Part shown: positions 36,152 to 45,969 of the stretch, piece after piece | Layout: each line of letters begins with the position of its first letter | How positions within the stretch are numbered: position 1 is the first letter of the stretch | Position numbers and translations under genes: made by a program | From: Geodermatophilus bullaregiensis | GTDB taxonomy: Bacteria > Actinomycetota > Actinomycetes > Mycobacteriales > Geodermatophilaceae | Direction: 5' to 3' | Assembly: GCF_016907675.1 (NCBI RefSeq) | Contig: NZ_JAFBCJ010000001.1 | Coordinates: 3,906,001-3,970,000 of the forward strand | DNA length: 64,000 nucleotides | Notes under the pieces: model-generated | The model's database searches: none | The model's input: only the letters and a program-made list of their open reading frames with translations | Told to the model about the DNA's origin: nothing

Positions 36152-36987
36152 GCGTCGACCCGCGGCTGGACCGGCTGTCGATCAACCACAAGACCGTCGA
36201 GGGCTGGGCGCTGCCGGACTTCGTCGACGGCGTCGCCGCGGCCGGCCTGCAGGCGATCGGCACCTGGCGCGAGCCGGTCGCCGAGTACGGCCTGGACCGC
36301 ACGGCGAAGCTGGTCCGCGACGCCGGGCTGCGGGTCTCCTCGCACTGCCGGGGCGGCTTCCTCACCGCCGTGGAGCCGGAGGCGCGGGCCGCGGCGGTCG
36401 GGGACAACCGGCGGGCGATCGACGAGGCCGCCACCCTGGGCGCCGAGAGCCTGGTGATGGTGGTCGGTGGGCTCCCGGCCGGGTCGCGGGACCTGGCCGG
36501 CGCCCGGGAGCGGGTGGCCGACGCGCTGGCCGAGCTCGCGCCCCACGCCGGGGAGCGCGGGGTGCGGCTGTCCCTGGAGGCGCTGCACCCGATGTACTGC
36601 GCCGACCGCGCGGTCCTCTCCACGCTGGCCCAGGCGCTCGACCTCGCCGCGCCGTTCCCGGTGGAGCAGGTGGGCGTGGTCGTCGACACCTTCCACGTCT
36701 GGTGGGACCCGGAGGTCTGGCGGTCGATCGAGCGGGCGGGGGAGCGGATCGCCTCCTTCCAGGTCTGCGACTTCCTCGTGCCGATCCCGGCCGACGTGCT
36801 CATGGCCCGCGGCTACATGGGTGACGGCGTCATCGACTTCCCGCCGTTCGTGGCGGCGGTCGAGGCCGCCGGCTGGACCGGCGACGTCGAGGTGGAGATC
36901 TTCAACACCGACGTCTGGGCGCAGCCCAAGGCCCAGGTCGTGGAGACGGTGAAGCAGCGCTACCTCGACGTGGTGGTGCCGGGATGA
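36148..36987 (+). CDS. Sugar phosphate isomerase/epimerase-like TIM barrel
   Basis: A 279-residue AP-endonuclease-2-fold protein. Metal-binding candidates include Glu in LSLEALHPMY, Asp and His in VVVDTFHVWWDP, and Glu in VEVEIFNTDVW. The family includes xylose isomerase-like enzymes, epimerases, and the beta-eliminases that split 3-keto-glycosides made by Gfo/Idh partners. With three Gfo/Idh enzymes in the locus, that last role is attractive. It overlaps both neighbours by 4 bases. Confidence 0.87.
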   Translation: MSVDPRLDRLSINHKTVEGWALPDFVDGVAAAGLQAIGTWREPVAEYGLDRTAKLVRDAGLRVSSHCRGGFLTAVEPEARAAAVGDNRRAIDEAATLGAESLVMVVGGLPAGSRDLAGARERVADALAELAPHAGERGVRLSLEALHPMYCADRAVLSTLAQALDLAAPFPVEQVGVVVDTFHVWWDPEVWRSIERAGERIASFQVCDFLVPIPADVLMARGYMGDGVIDFPPFVAAVEAAGWTGDVEVEIFNTDVWAQPKAQVVETVKQRYLDVVVPG

Positions 36988-37868
36988 GGGTCCTGGTCAC
37001 CGGCGGCGCCGGCCGCCTGGGCCGCAGCGTCGTCGACGGGCTCGCCGACGCCGGGCACGAGGTCGTCTCGGTGGACGTCGTGGCCGTGCCGCCGGGCAGG
37101 GCGGCGGCGACGTTCCCCGCCGACCTCACCGACCTCGGCCAGGCCTACGGCGTGGTGGCGCGGTACCGCCCCGAGGCCGTCGTCCACCTGGCCGCGATCG
37201 CCGTGCCGTTCAGCCGGCCCGAGTCGGTCATCCACGCCACGAACACCGCGCTGGCCTACAACGTGCTCACGTCCGCGGTCGACCTCGGCGTCGGCACGGT
37301 CGTGACCGCCAGCAGCCCCACGGTCATGGGCTACGGCAGCCCGGCGGGGTGGTCGCCGGCCTACCTGCCGCTGGACGAGGACCACCCGCCGCGGCCGTGG
37401 AACGCCTACGGCCTGTCCAAGCTGGCCGCCGAGCAGACCGTGCAGATGCTCGCCGCCCAGCACGGCGACCGGGTGCGGCTGGCCGCCTTCCGGCCGTGCT
37501 TCGTGATCGCGCCGGAGGAGTGGGACGGCGCGCCGACGCAGCAGGGCCACACCGTCCGGGAGCGCATCGCCGATCCCCGGCACGGCGCCGTCGCGCTGTT
37601 CAACTACGTCGACGCCCGGGACGCCGCGGACTTCCTCGACACCCTGCTGCGCCGGGCCGGGGAGATCCCCAACGGCGAGGTCTTCTTCGTCGGCGCCCAG
37701 GACGCGCTGGCCGAGGCGCCCCTGGCCGAGCTGCTGCCCCGGTACTCCGGCGTGGCGCCGGAGCTGGCCGCCGGGCTCACCGGGACGGCGCCGGCGTTCA
37801 GCACCGCCAAGGCGGAGAAGCTGCTCGGCTGGACGGCGTCGCGCAGCTGGCGGACGGAGCTGTCGTGA
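36984..37868 (+). CDS. NAD-dependent epimerase/dehydratase-family (extended SDR) enzyme
   Basis: A 294-residue extended short-chain dehydrogenase. The NAD motif is VLVTGGAGRLGRSVVDGL, and the catalytic Tyr-Lys pair is in NAYGLSKLAAEQ with a Ser in TASSPTVMGY. At this size it could be a nucleotide-sugar epimerase. In an operon with a dehydratase and an aldolase-like protein it could instead be a sugar or uronate dehydrogenase that oxidises the anomeric carbon; uronate dehydrogenases belong to this family. The choice is open. It overlaps the previous stop (ATGA). Confidence 0.82.
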   Translation: MRVLVTGGAGRLGRSVVDGLADAGHEVVSVDVVAVPPGRAAATFPADLTDLGQAYGVVARYRPEAVVHLAAIAVPFSRPESVIHATNTALAYNVLTSAVDLGVGTVVTASSPTVMGYGSPAGWSPAYLPLDEDHPPRPWNAYGLSKLAAEQTVQMLAAQHGDRVRLAAFRPCFVIAPEEWDGAPTQQGHTVRERIADPRHGAVALFNYVDARDAADFLDTLLRRAGEIPNGEVFFVGAQDALAEAPLAELLPRYSGVAPELAAGLTGTAPAFSTAKAEKLLGWTASRSWRTELS

Positions 37869-37941
37869 GCGAGCTCGCGAGCTCACGCACGGGCACGGCA
37901 GCACCGCGAACGCGGACGACGAGCGCCGGCGAGGAGGACGC
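37869..37941. repeat. Intergenic element with 14-bp palindrome, possible interspersed repeat
   Basis: This is the only sizeable gap in the tightly overlapped part of the operon. It begins with the perfect palindrome GAGCTCGCGAGCTC (37871-37884) and runs to the GGAGGA that serves as ribosome site for the next gene. The sequence is open in one frame but looks unlike its neighbours. No second copy occurs in this window. Confidence 0.35.
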
Positions 37942-39057
37942 GTGAGCGCGCTGACCGTGGGCACCCGGCCGCCCGTGGTCGAGCAGCTGACCAGCCGGCT
38001 GTTCCGGCTGCCGCTGTCGCGGCCGTGGGGCGAGGACGTCCCGGCGCTGCACCTGCTGGTCACCGAGCTGACCACCGACGACGGGCGCACCGGCACCGGG
38101 TTCAGCTGGACGCCGTCCATCGGCGCCCGCGCGGTGCAGGCGCTGGTCGAGCACGACGTGGCGCCGGTCGTCGTCGGCGGTCCGACGGACCCCGGCGTCG
38201 TCTGGGACCGGCTGTGGTGGCACCTGCACGAGGCGGGCGGCGGCGGGCTGACCACCATGGCGATCGCCGCGGTGGACATCGCGCTGTGGGACCTCGGGGC
38301 CAGGGCGGCCGGGCGCAGCCTGGTCGACCACCTGGGTCGCCGCCGGGAGTCGGTGCCCGCCTACGGCAGCGGGGTGAACCTGCACTACCCGCTCGACGAG
38401 CTGCGCGAGCAGGCCCGCCGCTGGGTCGCCCAGGGCTGCCGCGGGGTGAAGATCAAGGTGGGCCGGCCCGACCTCGCCGAGGACGTCGAGCGGGTCGCCG
38501 CCGTCCGCGAGGTGATCGGTCCGCACCGGCAGCTGATGGTCGACGCCAACCAGCGGTGGGACCTGCCGACCGCGCTGCGGGCGGTGCGCGCGCTGTCGCG
38601 GTTCGACCTGTACTGGGTCGAGGAGCCGCTGGTGGCCGACGACCTGCCCGCGCTCTCGCGGCTGCACGACGCCGGGTTCGGCGTGCCGATCGCGGTGGGG
38701 GAGAACGTCTACACCACCTACCAGTACCGCCACCTGCTCGCCTCCGGCGCCGCGGACGTCGTGCAGCCCAACGCGGTGCGGGTCGGCGGGATCACCCCGT
38801 TCCTCCGGATCGCGCAGCTCGCCCGCGCGGCCAGCGTGCCGGTGGCGCCGCACCTGCTGCCGGACCTCTCCGGGCAGCTGGCGCTGTGCCTGCCGGACAC
38901 GACGATGGTCGAGGACGTCGAGGACGCCTCGTTCGCCGCGCTGGGTGCGCTGGCGCAGCCGAGCGGGGTCACGGTCGCCGGCGGCGTGCTGCGTGCGGAG
39001 ACCGGTCCGGGCCACGGCCTGGTGTTCGCCACCGACCGGCTCGAGGAGATGGACTGA
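37942..39057 (+). CDS. Enolase-superfamily sugar-acid dehydratase (mandelate racemase subgroup)
   Basis: A 371-residue enzyme. The KxK motif (GVKIKVG, Lys170 and Lys172) is followed by metal-binding Asp201 in MVDANQRWD, Glu in VEEPLVADD and Glu in VGENVYTTYQY; a His lies in APHLLPDLSG. This set fits acid-sugar dehydratases and racemases that remove a proton next to a carboxylate. The product, a 2-keto-3-deoxy sugar acid, would suit the aldolase-like DUF993 protein. GGAGGA precedes GTG 37942. Substrate is unknown; galactarate-, glucarate- or aldonate-type acids are candidates. Confidence 0.88.
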   Translation: MSALTVGTRPPVVEQLTSRLFRLPLSRPWGEDVPALHLLVTELTTDDGRTGTGFSWTPSIGARAVQALVEHDVAPVVVGGPTDPGVVWDRLWWHLHEAGGGGLTTMAIAAVDIALWDLGARAAGRSLVDHLGRRRESVPAYGSGVNLHYPLDELREQARRWVAQGCRGVKIKVGRPDLAEDVERVAAVREVIGPHRQLMVDANQRWDLPTALRAVRALSRFDLYWVEEPLVADDLPALSRLHDAGFGVPIAVGENVYTTYQYRHLLASGAADVVQPNAVRVGGITPFLRIAQLARAASVPVAPHLLPDLSGQLALCLPDTTMVEDVEDASFAALGALAQPSGVTVAGGVLRAETGPGHGLVFATDRLEEMD

Positions 39058-39070
39058 TCCTGCTCGGGCA

Positions 39071-39100
39071 TTGACCCTGGGAAAGCGCTTGCCGTACTGT
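39071..39100 (+). promoter_or_regulatory. Promoter with LacI-type operator O4 before the ATPase gene
   Basis: GAAAGCGCTTGC (39081-39092) is identical to O2. It sits between TTGACC (39071-39076) and TACTGT (39095-39100), an 18-base spacer, so a bound repressor would block this promoter too. This places the ATPase, and perhaps the MFS gene, in the same regulon. Confidence 0.65.
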
Positions 39101-39149
39101 GGGGACAGTCACAGGGCCGGCGTGTACGGCACCGGAAGAGGGAGCTCTC

Positions 39150-40259
<1,110 letters not shown>

Positions 40260-40310
40260 GGGAGGACCCCTCCGCCCTGCCCCGACGTCCGGCCGCCCCG
40301 GCCCTGAGCC

Positions 40311-41606
40311 TTGCCACCTGACGACCGGCGCGCGCCGCGCGGTCGGCTTCCCCGGTGGTTGCTGCAGCTGCTCGCCGTCATGGCGCTCATCCAGGCCGGG
40401 ATCGCGGTGGCCCGGCCGGTCACCACCTACCGGGCCATCGACCTCGGGGCGGGGGCGCTCGCGGTCGGACTGCTGACCGGTGCCTTCGCGCTCCTGCCGA
40501 TGCTGGTGGCGCTGCCGCTGGGCCGGCTGGCCGACCGGCGCCGTCCCGAGCCGATCCTCGTGGGCGGGCTGGCCCTGCTGGTGGCCGGCTGCGTGCTGCT
40601 GGCGGTCAGCGACTCCCTGTCCGGCATCGCCGCGGGCAACGTCGTCCTGGGGCTGGGCAACCTCGGCTGCATCGTCGGCGGGGAGAACGTCGTCGCCCGG
40701 CTGCCACCGGCACAGCTGGACGGCGGGTTCGGGCTGTTCACCGCCGTCGTCTCCGGCGGGCAGCTGGTCGGGCCCGCGCTGGCCGGGTTCGTGCTCTCGA
40801 CCGCTCCGGGCGACCTGTCCTCCGGCACCTCCCGCGCGCTGCTGGTGAGCGCGGGCCTGTGTGCGCTCGGCCTGCCCGCAGCGGTCTGGCTGGCGATCCG
40901 GCGGCGGTTCCCCGCTCCGCAGGGGCGGCCGGGGGAGCAGTCGCTGCCCGCCTCCCGGATCCTGCGGCTGCCCGGCGTCCCCTCGGGGGTGTTCACCAGC
41001 CTGGTCCTCGCCGCGGCCGTGGACCTGCTGACCGCCTACCTCCCGCTGCTCGGGGAGAGCCGCGGCATCGCGCCGTCGACGGTGGGGGTCCTGCTGAGCG
41101 TCCGCGCGGGGGCCACGGTGGCCTCCCGGGTGCTGGTGCCGCGGATGCTGCGGTGGCTCGGCCGGCCCCGCCTGGTGGTGCTGAGCACCGTCGGGTCGGG
41201 TCTGGCGGTGGCGTGCCTGCCGGCGGCCGGCAACGTGGCGGTCCTGGCCGTGCTGCTCGCCGGCATCGGCTTCCTGCTGGGCGTGGGGCAGCCGCTGATG
41301 ATGACGGTCATCGTCCGCGCGGTCCCCGAGGACGCCCGGGGGGCCGCCCTCGCCCTCCGCCTGGTCGGCAACCGGATCGGGCTCGTGGGCACGCCGGCGG
41401 CGGCCGGGCTCCTGGCGGGGACCACCGGGCTGTCCGCCGCGTTCTGGCTGCTCGGTGCACTCCTGGGCGTCGCCATCGTCGGTGCCCGGCACGACGTGGA
41501 GGAGGACGACGACGTGACACCCCCTCCGGGCCGGGCCACCGGCGCGGGCGACACCGCCGCGGGACGCGGACCGGTCACCGGAGCCGGAGGGGAGCGCAGC
41601 AGATGA
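40311..41606 (+). CDS. MFS transporter of the carbohydrate locus
   Basis: A 431-residue major facilitator with about twelve helices (LLQLLAVMALIQAGIAVARP to FWLLGALLGVAIVGA) and a motif-A loop ALPLGRLADRRRPEP. A polar tail of about 40 residues follows the last helix. No upstream GTG or ATG exists before helix 1, so TTG 40311 is used. It follows the ATPase by 51 bases and overlaps the GH115 remnant (ATGA), so it was an operon partner of that enzyme. It might export or import an oligosaccharide or uronate; direction is unknown. Confidence 0.82.
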   Translation: MPPDDRRAPRGRLPRWLLQLLAVMALIQAGIAVARPVTTYRAIDLGAGALAVGLLTGAFALLPMLVALPLGRLADRRRPEPILVGGLALLVAGCVLLAVSDSLSGIAAGNVVLGLGNLGCIVGGENVVARLPPAQLDGGFGLFTAVVSGGQLVGPALAGFVLSTAPGDLSSGTSRALLVSAGLCALGLPAAVWLAIRRRFPAPQGRPGEQSLPASRILRLPGVPSGVFTSLVLAAAVDLLTAYLPLLGESRGIAPSTVGVLLSVRAGATVASRVLVPRMLRWLGRPRLVVLSTVGSGLAVACLPAAGNVAVLAVLLAGIGFLLGVGQPLMMTVIVRAVPEDARGAALALRLVGNRIGLVGTPAAAGLLAGTTGLSAAFWLLGALLGVAIVGARHDVEEDDDVTPPPGRATGAGDTAAGRGPVTGAGGERSR

Positions 41607-42679
41607 CCTACCTGGCCGACCCGGGGTCCGGCGGGACCCTCATCGCCGAGACCGGGGGGACGACGAGGGTCCACGTCGACCCGGCCGAGAGCCCGGCCGT
41701 CCGGCGCGCCGCCGGCGACCTGGGGAGGGTCTGCCGCTGCGACGCGCGCCTCGCCCCGGACGGCCGGCGGCCACCGGATCGCCGTCGGGACGGTCGGCGT
41801 CAGTCCGCACGTCGACGCGGTGATCGCCGCCGGGAGGCTCACCGGCTCGGAGCTGCGCGAGGCGGACGGCTCCTTGCGGGTGGGAGGGCTTCCTCGTCCA
41901 GGTCGTCGACGACTGCCTGTACGTCGTCGGCGCCGACCGGCGCGGGACCGTCGTCGGGATCTACGACGTCTGCGAGGCGATCGGCGTCTCGCCGTGGGGG
42001 TTCTCCGCCGACGTGCCGGTGAGGCGCCGCGAGAGCATCCGCGTCCGGGCCGACGGTCTCCTGGCCGACCACCCGTCGGTGAGGTACCGCGGCATCCTCC
42101 TCGACGACGAGGAACAGCTCGAGGCGTGGGCGGCGCACACCGCGGACGGCACCATCGGGCCGGAGACCCACGCGCGGGTCCTCGAGCTGGTCCTGCGGCT
42201 CAGGGCAACCTCGTCTGGCCGGCGATGCACGTCACCCACGTCAACGGGGACCCGGAGAACGGCCGCCCGGCCGAGGAGATGGGCATCGTCGTCGGCACCA
42301 GCCACTGCGACGTGCTGCTGCGCAGCAACCAGAACGAGTGGCGTCCCTGGCTGGAGAGCAAGGGGTGCTCCGACGTCGCCCACGACTGCTCGATACGAAG
42401 CACGACAGCGACGACGACTCGTGCTGGCTCGCCCTCGACGGGACCCCGCAGCCCCTGGACGCCCAGTTCTGGGGTGGGGACCTGTTCGGCGTCGCCACGA
42501 CGCAGGTGCGGTGCTGGACGCTCCTGACCGACCTCGAGGTGGGCCGGGGCGAGCACGTCCTGTCCGTCCTGGCCCGCAAGTCGCGTCTCCGGATCGACCG
42601 GATCCACCTGACCACGGGCGACGAGCGGCCCCCCGCGGACGCGTCCTGGCGGAGCAGTCCGCGGCTCGCCGAGCAGTGA
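41603..42679 (+). pseudogene. GH115 alpha-glucuronidase remnant, several frameshifts and a deletion
   Basis: Starting at ATG 41603, pieces of one GH115-like protein appear in changing frames: ADPGSGGTLIAETGGTTRVH, then HRIAVGTVGVSPHVDAVIAA, then WGFSADVPVRRRESIRVRAD followed by VRYRGILLDDEEQLEAWAAH, then LVWPAMHVTHVNGDPENGRP and MGIVVGTSHCDVLL. Single-base shifts lie between 41740 and 41775, near 41879 (extra G) and near 42202 (missing G). At about 42390 the text jumps to a C-terminal end (DRIHLTTGDERPPADASWRS). About 350 residues remain of roughly 800-1000. GH115 enzymes remove glucuronic acid from xylan; this copy cannot be active. Confidence 0.75.
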
Positions 42680-43046
42680 GGCGCCGGCGAGGTCGGCTCC
42701 GCGGCCGTCCGGGTCGAGCGGGTGCGCCCGCGCCGCACCCCGGGCCTCGGGATGCCGCACCGGCGCACACCCCCGGCACACGGACCGCCGAGACGACGGG
42801 AGCGGCTCCTGCTACACCTGGGTGCTGCTGCTGGCGGGATCCGGGCGCGGTCATCGCGTCACCCACGGCAGACGTGCGCAGAGGCCGGCGCGCCAGAGGA
42901 TCCGTGCTCGACTCCTGTTCCGGGGATGGCGTGATCGTGTCTGTCGGCCGGCCCGGCCTGCCACGTCGAGCCGGGGTGGCTCGGACGGCGAAGGGCGCCC
43001 CGGTCCGCTGAAACGGCCCGAGGCGCCCTTGGGGGTGCCGTGTCGG
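42680..43046. other. Gene-free stretch between GH115 remnant and collagen-like gene
   Basis: No credible gene on either strand; the open frames here have no recognisable protein. It contains the terminator hairpin at 42991-43030. The rest may be more degraded remnant sequence. Confidence 0.5.
42991..43030 (-). terminator. Hairpin after the collagen-like gene
   Basis: AAGGGCGCC (42991-42999) pairs with GGCGCCCTT (43022-43030). On the minus strand it follows the collagen-like stop by 16 bases. The loop contains a further CGG/CCG pairing. Confidence 0.6.
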
Positions 43047-44006
43047 TCAGGCGATGGAGCGCACGTTGGACAGGTCCGGGCCGGTCTGGTTGTTGGCCGC
43101 GGCGTCGGTGTCGACGATGGCGCGGAGGAACAGCCCACCCTGCAGCTTGATCAGCCGCGAGGTCAGCGTGGCCAGGTAGCGCACGCCCAGCCGCGGGTCG
43201 AAGACGGTGCGCGGCGTGACGTCCAGCGCCGCCTGCTTGACCTTGGACGCCAGCTCGGCGGTGCTGGGCTGGTAGAGCCAGGCCGGACCCGAGGGACCCT
43301 GCGGCCCCTGCACGCCAGGCAGGCCGACCGGGCCGACCGGACCGGCCGCGCCCTGCTCGCCCTGCGGCCCCTGCAGGCCACGGACACCAGCGGCACCCTG
43401 CTCGCCCTGCAGGCCGGGCAGGCCCTGCAGACCGGTCAGGCCCTTCTCGCCCTGCTCACCGGTCTCGCCGATCACACCGCGCGGGCCCTGGGCGCCGCGC
43501 AGGCCCTGCTCACCCTGCAGCCCCTGCTCACCGCGCTCACCGACCACACCCTGGGGGCCGGTCTCGCCGCGCAGGCCCTGCGGGCCCTGCTCGCCCTGCT
43601 CCCCGGGGCGGCCGGTGGAGCCGGGCAGACCCTGCTCGCCCTGCGGGCCGGTCGCTCCCTCCGGCCCCTGCTCGCCCCGCGGGCCGGTCTCGCCGCGCAG
43701 CCCGGGCGGGCCCTGCGGGCCGATCGGGCCCTTGTCGCCGCGCTCACCGACCGGGCCGATCGGACCGGTCTGGCCCTTCTCACCCTTGTCGCCCCGCTCG
43801 CCGGCGGGGCCGACCGGGCCCTTGTCGCCCTTGTCACCGGGCTCGCCGGCGGGACCGACCGGACCGGTCGGGCCCTTGTCACCGGGCTCGCCGGCGGGAC
43901 CGACCGGACCGGTCGGGCCCTTGCGACCGCGGTCGCCCTCCTCGACGGTGACGTCGACGGGAACCGCAACGGTCTCGCTGCGTGTCGTGCTCTTGGACTG
44001 CGCCAT
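43047..44006 (-). CDS. Collagen-like Gly-X-Y repeat protein
   Basis: A 319-residue protein in three parts. A short N-terminus ([20 protein letters not shown]) is followed by 73 unbroken Gly-X-Y triplets (residues 24-242) rich in Pro, Glu, Gln, Lys and Arg ([16 protein letters not shown]). A 77-residue C-terminal domain ([20 protein letters not shown] to [11 protein letters not shown]) may drive trimerisation. It should form a triple-helical rod. It has no signal peptide, lipobox or sortase motif, unlike most bacterial surface collagens, so export is unclear. ATG 44006 is the natural start. It is monocistronic. Confidence 0.88.
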   Translation of the reverse strand: MAQSKSTTRSETVAVPVDVTVEEGDRGRKGPTGPVGPAGEPGDKGPTGPVGPAGEPGDKGDKGPVGPAGERGDKGEKGQTGPIGPVGERGDKGPIGPQGPPGLRGETGPRGEQGPEGATGPQGEQGLPGSTGRPGEQGEQGPQGLRGETGPQGVVGERGEQGLQGEQGLRGAQGPRGVIGETGEQGEKGLTGLQGLPGLQGEQGAAGVRGLQGPQGEQGAAGPVGPVGLPGVQGPQGPSGPAWLYQPSTAELASKVKQAALDVTPRTVFDPRLGVRYLATLTSRLIKLQGGLFLRAIVDTDAAANNQTGPDLSNVRSIA

Positions 44007-44472
44007 GGTGGAAACGGCCTCTCGTGTAGGTGGTCGGGTGGCAGGCGGCGTCTGGATGGCAACCCGCGGATCGGCCCGCTCGGGCCCGCGTCGAGTCGTG
44101 CTGGTGTCGGCCCGGCCGGCATCGGACGGGTCTGGCCCGAAATCCGCTCAGCCTCACCATGCCCTGTGCCAGCGGCAGCAAGCGCCCGGCCCCTGTGAGA
44201 CGAACCACGACGACAGCTGGCGCAGGCCGTCCGACCACGGGCCGGTCACCCCGGATGATCACTGGCGTCACCGAGCGCTCAGGGGTGTCCTCGGTTCGAC
44301 GAGGACGAGCAACCCGCTGGCTGGAACGTGGAGCAGCAGCTGACGGCCGTGCCAGATCGCCGGAGTCGATGGGCTTCCACGGCCAGAACCGGAGATGAGT
44401 GGGGATCGGAGTCCCAGAGGCGACGAAGCGGCGACGTCGGTGGGCATCGCCGCTGGTCGGGATCTTGCGATG
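44007..44472. other. Gene-free stretch between collagen-like gene and tRNA-Lys
   Basis: About 466 bases with no credible gene. It should contain the leftward promoter of the collagen-like gene and the 3' flank of the tRNA. GAGAGG lies near the collagen-like start. No clear promoter boxes, repeats or attachment-site duplication of the tRNA end were found. Confidence 0.5.
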
Positions 44473-44545
<73 letters not shown>

Positions 44546-44716
44546 GTGTCTCCCGGCTGGCCGGGCCACGGGAGGGAACGATACCAGCGCCCGGCGGAGA
44601 GCCGACCGAGAGTCCCGTCACGGGACCGGACCGCCCGCCCCGCAGCAGCGAGGACACTGGACCGGGCACGGCCGCGCCGCCTCCCGGCGCGGCTCGCGAC
44701 GACGAGGAGACCCACG

Positions 44717-45904
44717 GTGCGACGGACAGCGGCACTGGTCACGGCAGGGGCGCTGGTCCTGCTCGGCGGGTGCGACGACGGGGGCGACGCGGCGCCGGCG
44801 GCGGCTCCGTCCTCCGCGTCCTCCGCGTCCTCCGCGTCCAGCGCCCCAGCGCAGGTGCAGCTGACCCCCGCCGACGGCTCGGTGGACGTCGCCCCGGCCA
44901 CCCCGGTGGAGATCTCCGTGACCGACGGCGAGCTGGCCGACGTCACCGTCGTGGACGGGGCCGGCGCTGCGGTACCGGGTGAGATGGCCGACGGGGAGGA
45001 CGAGGACACCGACGTCTGGACGCCGGAGGCCCCACTGGCCTACGGCACCACCTACACGCTGACCGCCACCGCCGAGGGGGCCGCCGAGCCGGTCGAGGCG
45101 ACCAGCACCTTCACCACTGCCATCCCCGAGACGCTGACCACCCCCTCGATCGGCCCGCTCGACGGCACGACGGTCGGCGTCGGCATGCCCATCCGCGTCT
45201 GGTTCGACGAGCCGGTGGCCGACAAGGCCGCCGCCGAGAGCCACCTGCTGGTCACCAGTTCCACCCCCACCGACGGCGTCTGGAGCTGGTTCAGCGACAC
45301 CGAGGTGCACTTCCGGCCGTCGGAGTACTGGCCGGCCGACACCGAGGTCACCCTCGAGGCCGACCTCGAGGGCGTCGGCCTGGGCGACGGCGTCTTCGGC
45401 GAGAAGGACCGCACGGTCTCCTTCTCCGTCGGTGACCGGCACGTCTCGATCGCCGACGCCGCCACGCACACCCTCGAGGTCCACGACGGCGACCGGCTCG
45501 TCCAGACCTTCCCGATGAGCGCCGGCAGCCCCGACACCCCGAGCTACAACGGACCGCACGTGGTCACCGAGATGAACACCGAACGGGTCATGGACTCCAG
45601 CACCTACGGCGTGCCGGTCGACAGCCCCGACGGCTACCGCACGCCGGTCCAGTGGGCCGTCCGGCTCTCCGACAGCGGCGAGTTCGTGCACGCCGCCCCG
45701 TGGTCGGTGGCGCAGCAGGGCCGGGAGAACGTCTCGCACGGCTGCATCAACCTCTCCACCGAGAACGCCCGCTGGTTCTTCGACTTCTCGCAGCCCGGCG
45801 ACGTCGTGGAGATCCGCAACTCCGACGCCGGGACGCTCACCTCGGACATCTCCGACTGGACGATCCCGTGGGACCGGTGGCAGGCCGGTAGCGCGCTGAG
45901 GTGA
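44717..45904 (+). CDS. L,D-transpeptidase lipoprotein with Ig-like domains
   Basis: A 395-residue envelope enzyme that makes 3-3 crosslinks in peptidoglycan, like mycobacterial LdtB. The signal peptide ends in lipobox LLGGC (Cys19). A Ser/Ala linker, two Ig-like domains (about 45-130 and 135-235) and a YkuD catalytic domain follow, with His and Cys343 in VSHGCINLSTENARWFF. The C-terminal tail ISDWTIPWDRWQAG packs on the catalytic domain in relatives. GAGGAGA lies 6 bases before GTG 44717. The next small gene follows at 65 bases. Confidence 0.94.
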   Translation: MRRTAALVTAGALVLLGGCDDGGDAAPAAAPSSASSASSASSAPAQVQLTPADGSVDVAPATPVEISVTDGELADVTVVDGAGAAVPGEMADGEDEDTDVWTPEAPLAYGTTYTLTATAEGAAEPVEATSTFTTAIPETLTTPSIGPLDGTTVGVGMPIRVWFDEPVADKAAAESHLLVTSSTPTDGVWSWFSDTEVHFRPSEYWPADTEVTLEADLEGVGLGDGVFGEKDRTVSFSVGDRHVSIADAATHTLEVHDGDRLVQTFPMSAGSPDTPSYNGPHVVTEMNTERVMDSSTYGVPVDSPDGYRTPVQWAVRLSDSGEFVHAAPWSVAQQGRENVSHGCINLSTENARWFFDFSQPGDVVEIRNSDAGTLTSDISDWTIPWDRWQAGSALR

Positions 45905-45969
45905 TCTCCGTTTCCCGAGGTCGGGCGGGGGGCACCCTCCCGGCGTTCTCTTCGGGAAGGGGAGCAGTC

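Noticed and set aside
43047-43935. Short repetitive DNA that could be taken for a CRISPR or tandem-repeat array
   Set aside because: The repetition is the 9-base Gly-X-Y coding period and is not made of uniform repeats with unique spacers.
43615-44343. Plus-strand open frames across the collagen-like gene rich in Gly-Pro-Ser
   Set aside because: They mirror the Gly-X-Y repeat on the other strand. The minus-strand frame has perfect triplet periodicity, a good start and a distinct C-terminal domain.
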